NCBI RefSeq assembly: GCF_963576545.1
Contig: NW_026870459.1
Location: 1 to 64,000 of the forward strand
Source: Limanda limanda
Lineage: Eukaryota; Chordata; Actinopteri; Pleuronectiformes; Pleuronectidae
DNA: 64,000 bases
Direction of reading: 5' to 3'
The translations under genes were made by a program, and so were the position numbers. Below are positions 1-9,139 of the stretch, one piece after another (the stretch's first letter is position 1; each line of letters begins with the position of its first letter). The notes under the pieces are model-generated. The model was not told where the DNA came from, searched no databases, and saw nothing but the letters and a program-made list of their open reading frames with translations.

Positions 1-106
1 CTTGAGCTTCTCCGACTTTCGGAAGGGTTAGGGTTAGGGTTAGGGATGAAAGCACATAGGAGAAAGAGATATTCTTGAATAACTTTTTTTGTGAAGGTCG
101 GAGAGA
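1..106 (+). repeat. Partial type A monomer at left edge
   Basis: The window opens inside a type A monomer, in the left domain just after the conserved GGTACCATC box. The fragment keeps the end of the left domain, a full GGG(TTAGGG)3 block and the 41-bp core. The array therefore continues to the left of the window. Confidence 0.95.
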
Positions 107-147
107 CTTGCAAGTAGGCTCTACCCCCACTAAATAGGGTAGCGCGC

Positions 148-160
148 ATCGATCGGTACC
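148..160 (+). other. Conserved composite palindrome box (ATCGAT-CG-GTACC)
   Basis: Overlapping ATCGAT, CGATCG and GGTACC palindromes. The wider box ATCGATYGGTACCATCC is kept in both A and B (Y is C in nearly all A and T in B), while the 37 bp at the start of the left domain are only about 57% identical between types. It is therefore the best-conserved part of the left domain apart from the TTCGGAAG before the cassette. A bound protein could explain this, but shared ancestry plus conversion could too. GGTACC cutting should give ladders of about 155, 157 and 163 bp. Confidence 0.7.
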
Positions 161-171
161 ATCCTTGAGCT

Positions 172-267
172 TCTCCGACTTTCGGAAGGGTTAGGGTTAG
201 GGTTAGGGATGAAAGCACATAGGAGAAAGAGATATTCTTGAATAACTTTTTTTGTGAAGGTCGGAGA
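172..267 (+). repeat. Imperfect 12-bp inverted repeat enclosing the telomeric cassette
   Basis: Left arm TCTCCGACTTTC (172-183) pairs with right arm GAAGGTCGGAGA (256-267). Eleven of twelve positions are Watson-Crick and the twelfth is T-G, which can wobble in RNA. The 72-nt loop contains the TTAGGG block and the T7 tract. The arms recur in nearly every A monomer. In B the equivalent pairing is a perfect 8-bp CGACCTTC/GAAGGTCG. A transcript or extruded single strand could therefore present the telomeric block in a loop. No folding calculation was run. Confidence 0.6.
188..208 (+). repeat. Interstitial telomeric block GGG(TTAGGG)3
   Basis: Four GGG runs separated by TTA, 21 bp, the exact vertebrate-type telomere sequence. 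It is directly preceded by TTCGGAA and followed by ATGAAAGCAC in nearly every A monomer. The block has the four three-G tracts needed for an intramolecular three-tetrad G-quadruplex. It also contains TTAGGGTTA, which fits the YTAGGGTTR site of vertebrate TRF proteins, and TTAGGG, the site of fungal Tbf1. This entry represents a block repeated in almost 300 A/A' monomers, always with the G-rich strand on the + strand. Confidence 0.95.
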
Positions 268-269
268 GA
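229..269 (+). repeat. 41-bp core shared identically by A and B monomers
   Basis: Runs from GAGATATTCTTG through GAATAAC, a T7 tract and GTGAAGGTCGGAGAGA. It is the same base for base in reference A (229-269) and reference B (1021-1061), although the left domains of the two types have diverged to about 72% and the cassettes are unrelated. The main variants are in the T tract: T8 at 1202-1209 and 2655-2662, T6 at 31041-31046, and a recurrent T-to-G change giving T6GG. The sharp identity suggests conversion, recent recombination or constraint in this segment. Confidence 0.85.
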
Positions 270-423
270 CTTGGAAAGTGGTTGCATCTGGACTAATTTG
301 GGTCCTGCGGATCGATTGGTACCATCCCCGAGCTTGTACGACCTTCGGAAGAGGTCGACCGACGAAATTCCCCAAATCTGAGGAGATATTCTTGAATAAC
401 TTTTTTTGTGAAGGTCGGAGAGA
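270..423 (+). repeat. First type B monomer, 154-bp variant
   Basis: A B monomer one base shorter than the norm: the C5 run in its cassette is C4 here. The next B copies (from 907, 1716 and 2523) have C5. It sits between A monomers on both sides. Because 154 differs from 155 modulo 3, it shifts the minus-strand reading frame. Confidence 0.9.
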
Positions 424-437
424 CTTGCAAGTAGGCT

Positions 438-459
438 CTACCCCCACTAAATGGGGTAG
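438..459 (+). other. Type A hairpin, CTACCCC / GGGGTAG
   Basis: A perfect 7-bp inverted repeat, CTACCCC (438-444) and GGGGTAG (453-459), around the 8-nt loop CACTAAAT. Two further pairs are possible beyond a T-C mismatch. It occurs in most A monomers and represents them here. The recurrent sequence differences among A monomers in this element fall in the right arm: AGGGTAG (e.g. 136), GGGGTTG (e.g. 11727) and GGGATAG (e.g. 26608). The left arm is nearly invariant. B monomers lack this hairpin and have only a weak 4-bp GGAC/GTCC pairing at the aligned place. Confidence 0.65.
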
Positions 460-749
460 CGCACATCGATCGGTACCATCCTTGAGCTTCTCCGACTTTC
501 GGAAGGGTTAGGGTTAGGGTTAGGGATGAAAGCACATAGGAGAAAGAGATATTCTTGAATAACTTTTTTTGTGAAGGTCGGAGAGACTTGCAAGTAGGCT
601 CTACCCCCACTAAATGGGGTAGCGCGCATCGATCGGAACCATCCTTGAGCTTCTCCGACTTTCGGAAGGGTTAGGGTTAGGGTTAGGGATGAAAGCACAT
701 AGGAGAAAGAGATATTCTTGAATAACTTTTTTTGTGAAGGTCGGAGAGA

Positions 750-906
750 CTTGCAAGTAGGCTCTACCCCCACTAAATAGGGTAGCGCGCATCGATCGGT
801 ACCATCCTTGAGCTTCTCCGACTTTCGGAAGGGTTAGGGTTAGGGATGAAAGCACATAGGAGAAAGAGATATTCTTGAATAACTTTTTTTGTGAAGGTCG
901 GAGAGA
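750..906 (+). repeat. Reference type A' monomer (157 bp, one TTAGGG fewer)
   Basis: Identical in plan to A but with the block GGG(TTAGGG)2 at 831-845. With three GGG runs it lacks the fourth needed for an intramolecular three-tetrad quadruplex. A' monomers recur at matching places in the higher-order repeat copies, for example near 3.57 and 7.43 kb, so the loss of one hexamer was usually inherited with the larger unit and was not a fresh slip in each copy. Exceptions exist, for example 4.53 kb (two hexamers) against 8.40 kb (three). Confidence 0.93.
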
Positions 907-1061
907 CTTGGAAAGTGGTTGCATCTGGACTAATTTGGGTCCTGCGGATCGATTGGTACCATCCCCGAGCTTGTACGACCTTCGGAAGAGGTCGACCGAC
1001 GAAATTCCCCCAAATCTGAGGAGATATTCTTGAATAACTTTTTTTGTGAAGGTCGGAGAGA
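907..1061 (+). repeat. Reference type B monomer (155 bp, no telomeric motif)
   Basis: Left domain 907-988 (82 bp), B cassette 989-1020 (32 bp, from AGGTCGACC to AAATCTGAG), core 1021-1061 (41 bp). The left domain aligns to that of A without gaps with 23 mismatches (about 72% identity): about 57% over the first 37 bp and about 84% over the rest. The cassette shows no likeness to the telomeric cassette of A. It contains GTCGAC at 991-996, so it can be separated from A by that site. B copies carry marker variants such as CTGCAG for CTGCGG (19418) and CCGTCG for CCGACG (20588 region). Confidence 0.95.
976..994 (+). other. Type B hairpin, CGACCT / AGGTCG
   Basis: A perfect 6-bp inverted repeat around the 7-nt loop TCGGAAG, spanning the junction of left domain and cassette. 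CGACCTTC here can alternatively pair with GAAGGTCG at the end of each core, so two competing folds exist. Seen in almost all B monomers; this copy is the example. Confidence 0.5.
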
Positions 1062-2864
1062 CTTGCAAGTAGGCTCTACCCCCACTAAATGGGGTAGCGC
1101 ACATCGATCGGTACCATCCTTGAGCTTCTCCGACTTTCGGAAGGGTTAGGGTTAGGGTTAGGGATGAAAGCACATAGGAGAAAGAGATATTCTTGAATAA
1201 CTTTTTTTTGTGAAGGTCGGAGAGACTTGCAAGTAGGCTCTACCCCCACTAAATGGGGTAGCGCGCATCGATCGGTACCATCCTTGAGCTTCTCCGACTT
1301 TCGGAAGGGGTTAGGGTTAGGGTTAGGGATGAAAGCACATAGGAGAAAGAGATATTCTTGAATAACTTTTTTTGTGAAGGTCGGAGAGACTTGCAAGTAG
1401 GCTCTACCCCCACTAAATGGGGTAGCGCGCATCGATCGGTACCATCCTTGAGCTTCTCCGACTTTCGGAAGGGTTAGGGTTAGGGTTAGGGATGAAAGCA
1501 CATAGGAGAAAGAGATATTCTTGAATAACTTTTTTGGTGAAGGTCGGAGAGACTTGCAAGTAGGCTCTACCCCCACTAAATGGGGTAGCGCGCATCGATC
1601 GGTACCATCCTTGAGCTTCTCCGACTTTCGGAAGGGTTAGGGTTAGGGTTAGGGATGAAAGCACATAGGAGAAAGAGATATTCTTGAATAACTTTTTTTG
1701 TGAAGGTCGGAGAGACTTGGAAAGTGGTTGCATCTGGACTAATTTGGGTCCTGCGGATCGATTGGTACAATCCCCGAGCTTGTACGACCTTCGGAAGAGG
1801 TCGACCGACGAAATTCCCCCAAATCTGAGGAGATATTCTTGAATAACTTTTTTTGTGAAGGTCGGAGAGACTTGCAAGTAGGCTCTACCCCCACTAAATG
1901 GGGTAGCGCACATCGATCGGTACCATCCTTGAGCTTCTCCGACTTTCGGAAGGGTTAGGGTTAGGGTTAGGGATGAAAGCACATAGGAGAAAGAGATATT
2001 CTTGAATAACTTTTTTTGTGAAGGTCGGAGAGACTTGCAAGTAGGCTCTACCCCCACTAAATGGGGTAGCGCGCATCGATCGGTACCATCCTTGAGCTTC
2101 TCCGACTTTCGGAAGGGTTAGGGTTAGGGTTAGGGATGAAAGCACATAGGAGAAAGAGATATTCTTGAATAACTTTTTTTGTGAAGGTCGGAGAGACTTG
2201 CAAGTAGGCTCTACCCCCACTAAATGGGGTAGCGCGCATCGATCGGTACCATCCTTGAGCTTCTCCGACTTTCGGAAGGGTTAGGGTTAGGGTTAGGGAT
2301 GAAAGCACATAGGAGAAAGAGATATTCTTGAATAACTTTTTTGGTGAAGGTCGGAGAGACTTGCAAGTAGGCTCTACCCCCACTAAATGGGGTAGCGCGC
2401 ATCGATCGGTACCATCCTTGAGCTTCTCCGACTTTCGGAAGGGTTAGGGTTAGGGTTAGGGATGAAAGCACATAGGAGAAAGAGATATTCTTGAATAACT
2501 TTTTTTGTGAAGGTCGGAGAGACTTGGAAAGTGGTTGCATCTGGACTAATTTGGGTCCTGCGGATCGATTGGTACCATCCCCGAGCTTGTACGACCTTCG
2601 GAAGAGGTCGACCGACGAAATTCCCCCAAATCTGAGGAGATATTCTTGAATAACTTTTTTTTGTGAAGGTCGGAGAGACTTGCAAGTAGGCTCTACCCCC
2701 ACTAAATGGGGTAGCGCGCATCGATCGGTACCATCCTTGAGCTTCTCCGACTTTCGGAAGGGTTAGGGTTAGGGTTAGGGATGAAAGCACATAGGAGAAA
2801 GAGATATTCTTGAATAACTTTTTTTGTGAAGGTCGGAGAGACTTGCAAGTAGGCTCTACCCCCA
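1062..2864 (+). repeat. Left A-rich segment with private length variants
   Basis: A and B monomers with B starting at 1716 and 2523 (earlier B at 270 and 907), about 807-809 bp apart. Single-base length changes cluster here: T8 at 1202-1209, a fourth G before the telomeric block at 1307-1310, and T8 at 2655-2662. The segment does not line up monomer for monomer with the later superunits. It may lie near an older or less homogenised part of the array. Confidence 0.75.
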
Positions 2865-5273
2865 CTAAATGGGGTAGCGCGCATCGATCGGTACCATCCT
2901 TGAGCTTCTCCGACTTTCGGAAGGGTTAGGGTTAGGGTTAGGGATGAAAGCACATAGGAGAAAGAGATATTCTTGAATAACTTTTTTTGTGAAGGTCGGA
3001 GAGACTTGCAAGTAGGCTCTACCCCCACTAAATAGGGTAGCGCGCATCGATCGGTACCATCTTTGAGCTTCTCCGACTTTCGGAAGGGTTAGGGTTAGGG
3101 TTAGGGATGAAAGCACATAGGAGAAAGAGATATTCTTGAATAACTTTTTTTGTGAAGGTCGGAGAGACTTGGAAAGTGGTTGCATCTGGACTAATTTGGG
3201 TCCTGCGGATCGATTGGTACCATCCCCGAGCTTGTACGACCTTCGGAAGAGGTCGACCGACGAAATTCCCCCAAATCTGAGGAGATATTCTTGAATAACT
3301 TTTTTTGTGAAGGTCGGAGAGACTTGCAAGTAGGCTCTACCCCCACTAAATGGGGTAGCGCACATCGATCGGTACCATCCTTGAGCTTCTCCGACTTTCG
3401 GAAGGGTTAGGGTTAGGGTTAGGGATGAAAGCACATAGGAGAAAGAGATATTCTTGAATAACTTTTTTTGTGAAGGTCGGAGAGACTTGCAAGTAGGCTC
3501 TACCCCCACTAAATGGGGTAGCGCGCATCGATCGGTACCATCCTTGAGCTTCTCCGACTTTCGGAAGGGTTAGGGTTAGGGATGAAAGCACATAGGAGAA
3601 AGAGATATTCTTGAATAACTTTTTTTGTGAAGGTCGGAAAGACTTGCAAGTAGGCTCTACCCCCACTAAATAGGGTAGCGCGCATCGATCGGTACCATCC
3701 TTGAGCTTCTCCGACTTTCGGAAGGGTTAGGGTTAGGGTTAGGGATGAAAGCACATAGGAGAAAGAGATATTCTTGAATAACTTTTTTTGTGAAGGTCGG
3801 AGAGACTTGGAAAGTGGTTGCATCTGGACTAATTTGGGTCCTGCGGATCGATTGGTACCATCCCCGAGCTTGTACGACCTTCGGAAGAGGTCGACCGACG
3901 AAATTCCCCCAAATCTGAGGAGATATTCTTGAATAACTTTTTTTGTGAAGGTCGGAGAGACTTGCAAGTAGGCTCTACCCCCACTAAATGGGGTAGCGCA
4001 CATCGATCGGTACCATCCTTGAGCTTCTCCGACTTTCGGAAGGGTTAGGGTTAGGGTTAGGGATGAAAGCACATAGGAGAAAGAGATATTCTTGAATAAC
4101 TTTTTTTGTGAAGGTCGGAGAGACTTGCAAGTAGGCTCTACCCCCACTAAATGGGGTAGCGCGCATCGATCGGTACCATCCTTGAGCTTCTCCGACTTTT
4201 GGAAGGGTTAGGGTTAGGGTTAGGGATGAAAGCACATAGGAGAAAGAGATATTCTTGAATAACTTTTTTTGTGAAGGTCGGAGAGACTTGCAAGTAGGCT
4301 CTACCCCCACTAAATGGGGTAGCGCGCATCGATCGGTACCATCCTTGAGCTTCTCCGACTTTCGGAAGGGTTAGGGTTAGGGTTAGGGATGAAAGCACAT
4401 AGGAGAAAGAGATATTCTTGAATAACTTTTTTTGTGAAGGTCGGAGAGACTTGCAAGTAGGCTCTACCCCCACTAAATGGGGTAGCGCGCATCGATTGGT
4501 ACCATCCTTGAGCTTCTCCGACTTTCGGAAGGGTTAGGGTTAGGGATGAAAGCACATAGGAGAAAGAGATATTCTTGAATAACTTTTTTGGTGAAGGTCG
4601 GAGAGACTTGCAAGTAGGCTCTACCCCCACTAAATGGGGTAGCGCGCATCGATCGGTACCATCCTTGAGCTTCTCCGACTTTCGGAAGGGTTAGGGTTAG
4701 GGTTAGGGATGAAAGCACATAGGAGAAAGAGATATTCTTGAATAACTTTTTTTGTGAAGGTCGGAGAGACTTGGAAAGTGGTTGCATCTGGACTAATTTG
4801 GGTCCTGCGGATCGATTGGTACCATCCCCGAGCTTGTACGACCTTCGGAAGAGGTCGACCGACGAAATTCCCCCAAATCTGAGGAGATATTCTTGAATAA
4901 CTTTTTTTGTGAAGGTCGGAGAGACTTGCAAGTAGGCTCTACCCCCACTAAATGGGGTAGCGCGCATCGATCGGTACCATCCTTGAGCTTCTCCGACTTT
5001 CGGAAGGGTTAGGGTTAGGGTTAGGGATGAAAGCACATAGGAGAAAGAGATATTCTTGAATAACTTTTTTGGTGAAGGTCGGAGAGACTTGCAAGTAGGC
5101 TCTACCCCCACTAAATGGGGTAGCGCGCATCGATCGGTACCATCCTTGAGCTTCTCCGACTTTCGGAAGGGTTAGGGTTAGGGTTAGGGATGAAAGCACA
5201 TAGGAGAAAGAGATATTCTTGAATAACTTTTTTTGTGAAGGTCGGAGAGACTTGCAAGTAGGCTCTACCCCCA
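2865..5273 (+). repeat. 2.4-kb higher-order repeat, copy 1
   Basis: About 15 monomers with B starting near 3168, 3807 and 4771. Near its left end an A monomer carries CCATCTTTGAG for CCATCCTTGAG (C to T at 3062) together with AGGGTAG in the hairpin. Further on come an A' with GGAAAGAC, an A with TTTGG (C to T at 4200), an A with CGATTGG (4497) and T6GG cores. The same ordered markers return 3,860-3,866 bp later at 6725-9139. This order of variant monomers defines the higher-order repeat. Confidence 0.85.
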
Positions 5274-6724
5274 CTAAATGGGGTAGCGCGCATCGATCGG
5301 TACCATCCTTGAGCTTCTCCGACTTTCGGAAGGGTTAGGGTTAGGGTTAGGGATGAAAGCACATAGGAGAAAGAGATATTCTTGAATAACTTTTTTTGTG
5401 AAGGTCGGAGAGACTTGCAAGTAGGCTCTACCCCCACTAAATAGGGTAGCGCGCATCGATCGGTACCATCTTTGAGCTTCTCCGACTTTCGGAAGGGTTA
5501 GGGTTAGGGTTAGGGATGAAAGCACATAGGAGAAAGAGATATTCTTGAATAACTTTTTTTGTGAAGGTCGGAGAGACTTGGAAAGTGGTTGCATCTGGAC
5601 TAATTTGGGTCCTGCGGATCGATTGGTACCATCCCCGAGCTTGTACGACCTTCGGAAGAGGTCGACCGACGAAATTCCCCCAAATCTGAGGAGATATTCT
5701 TGAATAACTTTTTTTGTGAAGGTCGGAGAGACTTGCAAGTAGGCTCTACCCCCACTAAATGGGGTAGCGCACATCGATCGGTACCATCCTTGAGCTTCTC
5801 CGACTTTCGGAAGGGTTAGGGTTAGGGTTAGGGATGAAAGCACATAGGAGAAAGAGATATTCTTGAATAACTTTTTTTGTGAAGGTCGGAGAGACTTGCA
5901 AGTAGGCTCTACCCCCACTAAATGGGGTAGCGCGCATCGATCGGTACCATCCTTGAGCTTCTCCGACTTTCGGAAGGGTTAGGGTTAGGGTTAGGGATGA
6001 AAGCACATAGGAGAAAGAGATATTCTTGAATAACTTTTTTTGTGAAGGTCGGAGAGACTTGCAAGTAGGCTCTACCCCCACTAAATGGGGTAGCGCGCAT
6101 CGATCGGTACCATCCTTGAGCTTCTCCGACTTTCGGAAGGGTTAGGGTTAGGGTTAGGGATGAAAGCACATAGGAGAAAGAGATATTCTTGAATAACTTT
6201 TTTGGTGAAGGTCGGAGAGACTTGCAAGTAGGCTCTACCCCCACTAAATGGGGTAGCGCGCATCGATCGGTACCATCCTTGAGCTTCTCCGACTTTCGGA
6301 AGGGTTAGGGTTAGGGTTAGGGATGAAAGCACATAGGAGAAAGAGATATTCTTGAATAACTTTTTTTGTGAAGGTCGGAGAGACTTGGAAAGTGGTTGCA
6401 TCTGGACTAATTTGGGTCCTGCGGATCGATTGGTACCATCCCCGAGCTTGTACGACCTTCGGAAGAGGTCGACCGACGAAATTCCCCCAAATCTGAGGAG
6501 ATATTCTTGAATAACTTTTTTTGTGAAGGTCGGAGAGACTTGCAAGTAGGCTCTACCCCCACTAAATGGGGTAGCGCGCATCGATCGGTACCATCCTTGA
6601 GCTTCTCCGACTTTCGGAAGGGTTAGGGTTAGGGTTAGGGATGAAAGCACATAGGAGAAAGAGATATTCTTGAATAACTTTTTTTGTGAAGGTCGGAGAG
6701 ACTTGCAAGTAGGCTCTACCCCCA
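5274..6724 (+). repeat. Shortened version of the 2.4-kb higher-order repeat
   Basis: Starts with the same CCATCTTTGAG marker (5471) but is only about 1.45 kb, with B near 5578 and 6385. It lacks the A' with GGAAAGAC and the TTTGG monomers found in the longer copies on both sides. It reads as a deletion derivative of the 2.4-kb unit, as unequal exchange would make. Confidence 0.75.
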
Positions 6725-9139
6725 CTAAATGGGGTAGCGCGCATCGATCGGTACCATCCTTGAGCTTCTCCGACTTTCGGAAGGGTTAGGGTTAGGGTTA
6801 GGGATGAAAGCACATAGGAGAAAGAGATATTCTTGAATAACTTTTTTTGTGAAGGTCGGAGAGACTTGCAAGTAGGCTCTACCCCCACTAAATAGGGTAG
6901 CGCGCATCGATCGGTACCATCTTTGAGCTTCTCCGACTTTCGGAAGGGTTAGGGTTAGGGTTAGGGATGAAAGCACATAGGAGAAAGAGATATTCTTGAA
7001 TAACTTTTTTTGTGAAGGTCGGAGAGACTTGGAAAGTGGTTGCATCTGGACTAATTTGGGTCCTGCGGATCGATTGGTACCATCCCCGAGCTTGTACGAC
7101 CTTCGGAAGAGGTCGACCGACGAAATTCCCCCAAATCTGAGGAGATATTCTTGAATAACTTTTTTTGTGAAGGTCGGAGAGACTTGCAAGTAGGCTCTAC
7201 CCCCACTAAATGGGGTAGCGCACATCGATCGGTACCATCCTTGAGCTTCTCCGACTTTCGGAAGGGTTAGGGTTAGGGTTAGGGATGAAAGCACATAGGA
7301 GAAAGAGATATTCTTGAATAACTTTTTTTGTGAAGGTCGGAGAGACTTGCAAGTAGGCTCTACCCCCACTAAATGGGGTAGCGCGCATCGATCGGTACCA
7401 TCCTTGAGCTTCTCCGACTTTCGGAAGGGTTAGGGTTAGGGATGAAAGCACATAGGAGAAAGAGATATTCTTGAATAACTTTTTTTGTGAAGGTCGGAAA
7501 GACTTGCAAGTAGGCTCTACCCCCACTAAATAGGGTAGCGCGCATCGATCGGTACCATCCTTGAGCTTCTCCGACTTTCGGAAGGGTTAGGGTTAGGGTT
7601 AGGGATGAAAGCACATAGGAGAAAGAGATATTCTTGAATAACTTTTTTTGTGAAGGTCGGAGAGACTTGGAAAGTGGTTGCATCTGGACTAATTTGGGTC
7701 CTGCGGATCGATTGGTACCATCCCCGAGCTTGTACGACCTTCGGAAGAGGTCGACCGACGAAATTCCCCCAAATCTGAGGAGATATTCTTGAATAACTTT
7801 TTTTGTGAAGGTCGGAGAGACTTGCAAGTAGGCTCTACCCCCACTAAATGGGGTAGCGCACATCGATCGGTACCATCCTTGAGCTTCTCCGACTTTCGGA
7901 AGGGTTAGGGTTAGGGTTAGGGATGAAAGCACATAGGAGAAAGAGATATTCTTGAATAACTTTTTTTGTGAAGGTCGGAGAGACTTGCAAGTAGGCTCTA
8001 CCCCCACTAAATGGGGTAGCGCGCATCGATCGGTACCATCCTTGAGCTTCTCCGACTTTTGGAAGGGTTAGGGTTAGGGTTAGGGATGAAAGCACATAGG
8101 AGAAAGAGATATTCTTGAATAACTTTTTTTGTGAAGGTCGGAGAGACTTGCAAGTAGGCTCTACCCCCACTAAATGGGGTAGCGCGCATCGATCGGTACC
8201 ATCCTTGAGCTTCTCCGACTTTCGGAAGGGTTAGGGTTAGGGTTAGGGATGAAAGCACATAGGAGAAAGAGATATTCTTGAATAACTTTTTTTGTGAAGG
8301 TCGGAGAGACTTGCAAGTAGGCTCTACCCCCACTAAATGGGGTAGCGCGCATCGATTGGTACCATCCTTGAGCTTCTCCGACTTTCGGAAGGGTTAGGGT
8401 TAGGGTTAGGGATGAAAGCACATAGGAGAAAGAGATATTCTTGAATAACTTTTTTGGTGAAGGTCGGAGAGACTTGCAAGTAGGCTCTACCCCCACTAAA
8501 TGGGGTAGCGCGCATCGATCGGTACCATCCTTGAGCTTCTCCGACTTTCGGAAGGGTTAGGGTTAGGGTTAGGGATGAAAGCACATAGGAGAAAGAGATA
8601 TTCTTGAATAACTTTTTTTGTGAAGGTCGGAGAGACTTGGAAAGTGGTTGCATCTGGACTAATTTGGGTCCTGCGGATCGATTGGTACCATCCCCGAGCT
8701 TGTACGACCTTCGGAAGAGGTCGACCGACGAAATTCCCCCAAATCTGAGGAGATATTCTTGAATAACTTTTTTTGTGAAGGTCGGAGAGACTTGCAAGTA
8801 GGCTCTACCCCCACTAAATGGGGTAGCGCGCATCGATCGGTACCATCCTTGAGCTTCTCCGACTTTCGGAAGGGTTAGGGTTAGGGTTAGGGATGAAAGC
8901 ACATAGGAGAAAGAGATATTCTTGAATAACTTTTTTGGTGAAGGTCGGAGAGACTTGCAAGTAGGCTCTACCCCCACTAAATGGGGTAGCGCGCATCGAT
9001 CGGTACCATCCTTGAGCTTCTCCGACTTTCGGAAGGGTTAGGGTTAGGGTTAGGGATGAAAGCACATAGGAGAAAGAGATATTCTTGAATAACTTTTTTT
9101 GTGAAGGTCGGAGAGACTTGCAAGTAGGCTCTACCCCCA
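6725..9139 (+). repeat. 2.4-kb higher-order repeat, copy 2
   Basis: Repeats the order of variant monomers of 2865-5273 at a displacement of 3,860 bp, rising to 3,866 after one extra TTAGGG in the monomer near 8.40 kb. Markers match: CCATCTTTGAG at 6922 (3062 in copy 1) and CGATTGG at 8357 (4497 in copy 1). B starts near 7028, 7667 and 8637. Confidence 0.87.

Larger units (their letters stand above)
107..269 (+). repeat. Reference type A monomer (163 bp)
   Basis: First complete A monomer, in the phase that begins CTTGCAAGTAGG and ends GTCGGAGAGA. Left domain 107-188 (82 bp), telomeric cassette 189-228 (40 bp), shared core 229-269 (41 bp). The left domain holds the C-rich/G-rich hairpin and a GCGCGC block at 142-147, followed by the ATCGAT/CGATCG/GGTACC cluster. 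This copy carries the common G-to-A change at 136, which turns GGGGTAG into AGGGTAG and weakens the hairpin. Most A monomers differ from one another by only zero to a few bases, which implies recent homogenisation or amplification. Confidence 0.96.

Noticed and set aside
245..253. T7 tract as an RNA polymerase III or bacterial-type terminator
   Set aside because: There is no tRNA-like or 5S-like promoter box or gene upstream, and it recurs in every monomer as part of the shared core.
270..423. Type B as a separate mobile element inserted in the array
   Set aside because: B has the same left-domain length and an identical core to A, no terminal repeats and no target-site duplication. It is a sister monomer.
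441..452. CCCCCACTAAAT as a degenerate reverse-strand telomeric motif
   Set aside because: It resembles CCCTAA only loosely and its reverse complement ATTTAGTGGGGG is not a known telomere repeat. The hairpin explains the C and G runs better.
254..511. Plus-strand open frames (254-511, 39464-39679, 40372-40569, 40708-40941)
   Set aside because: Short frames that exist only where an unusual B or the indel-rich patch removes a stop. They have no start context or composition of a gene.
907..1061. CENP-B box or known centromere satellite in B
   Set aside because: No match to the CENP-B consensus was seen, and the monomer length alone is not evidence for a centromere.
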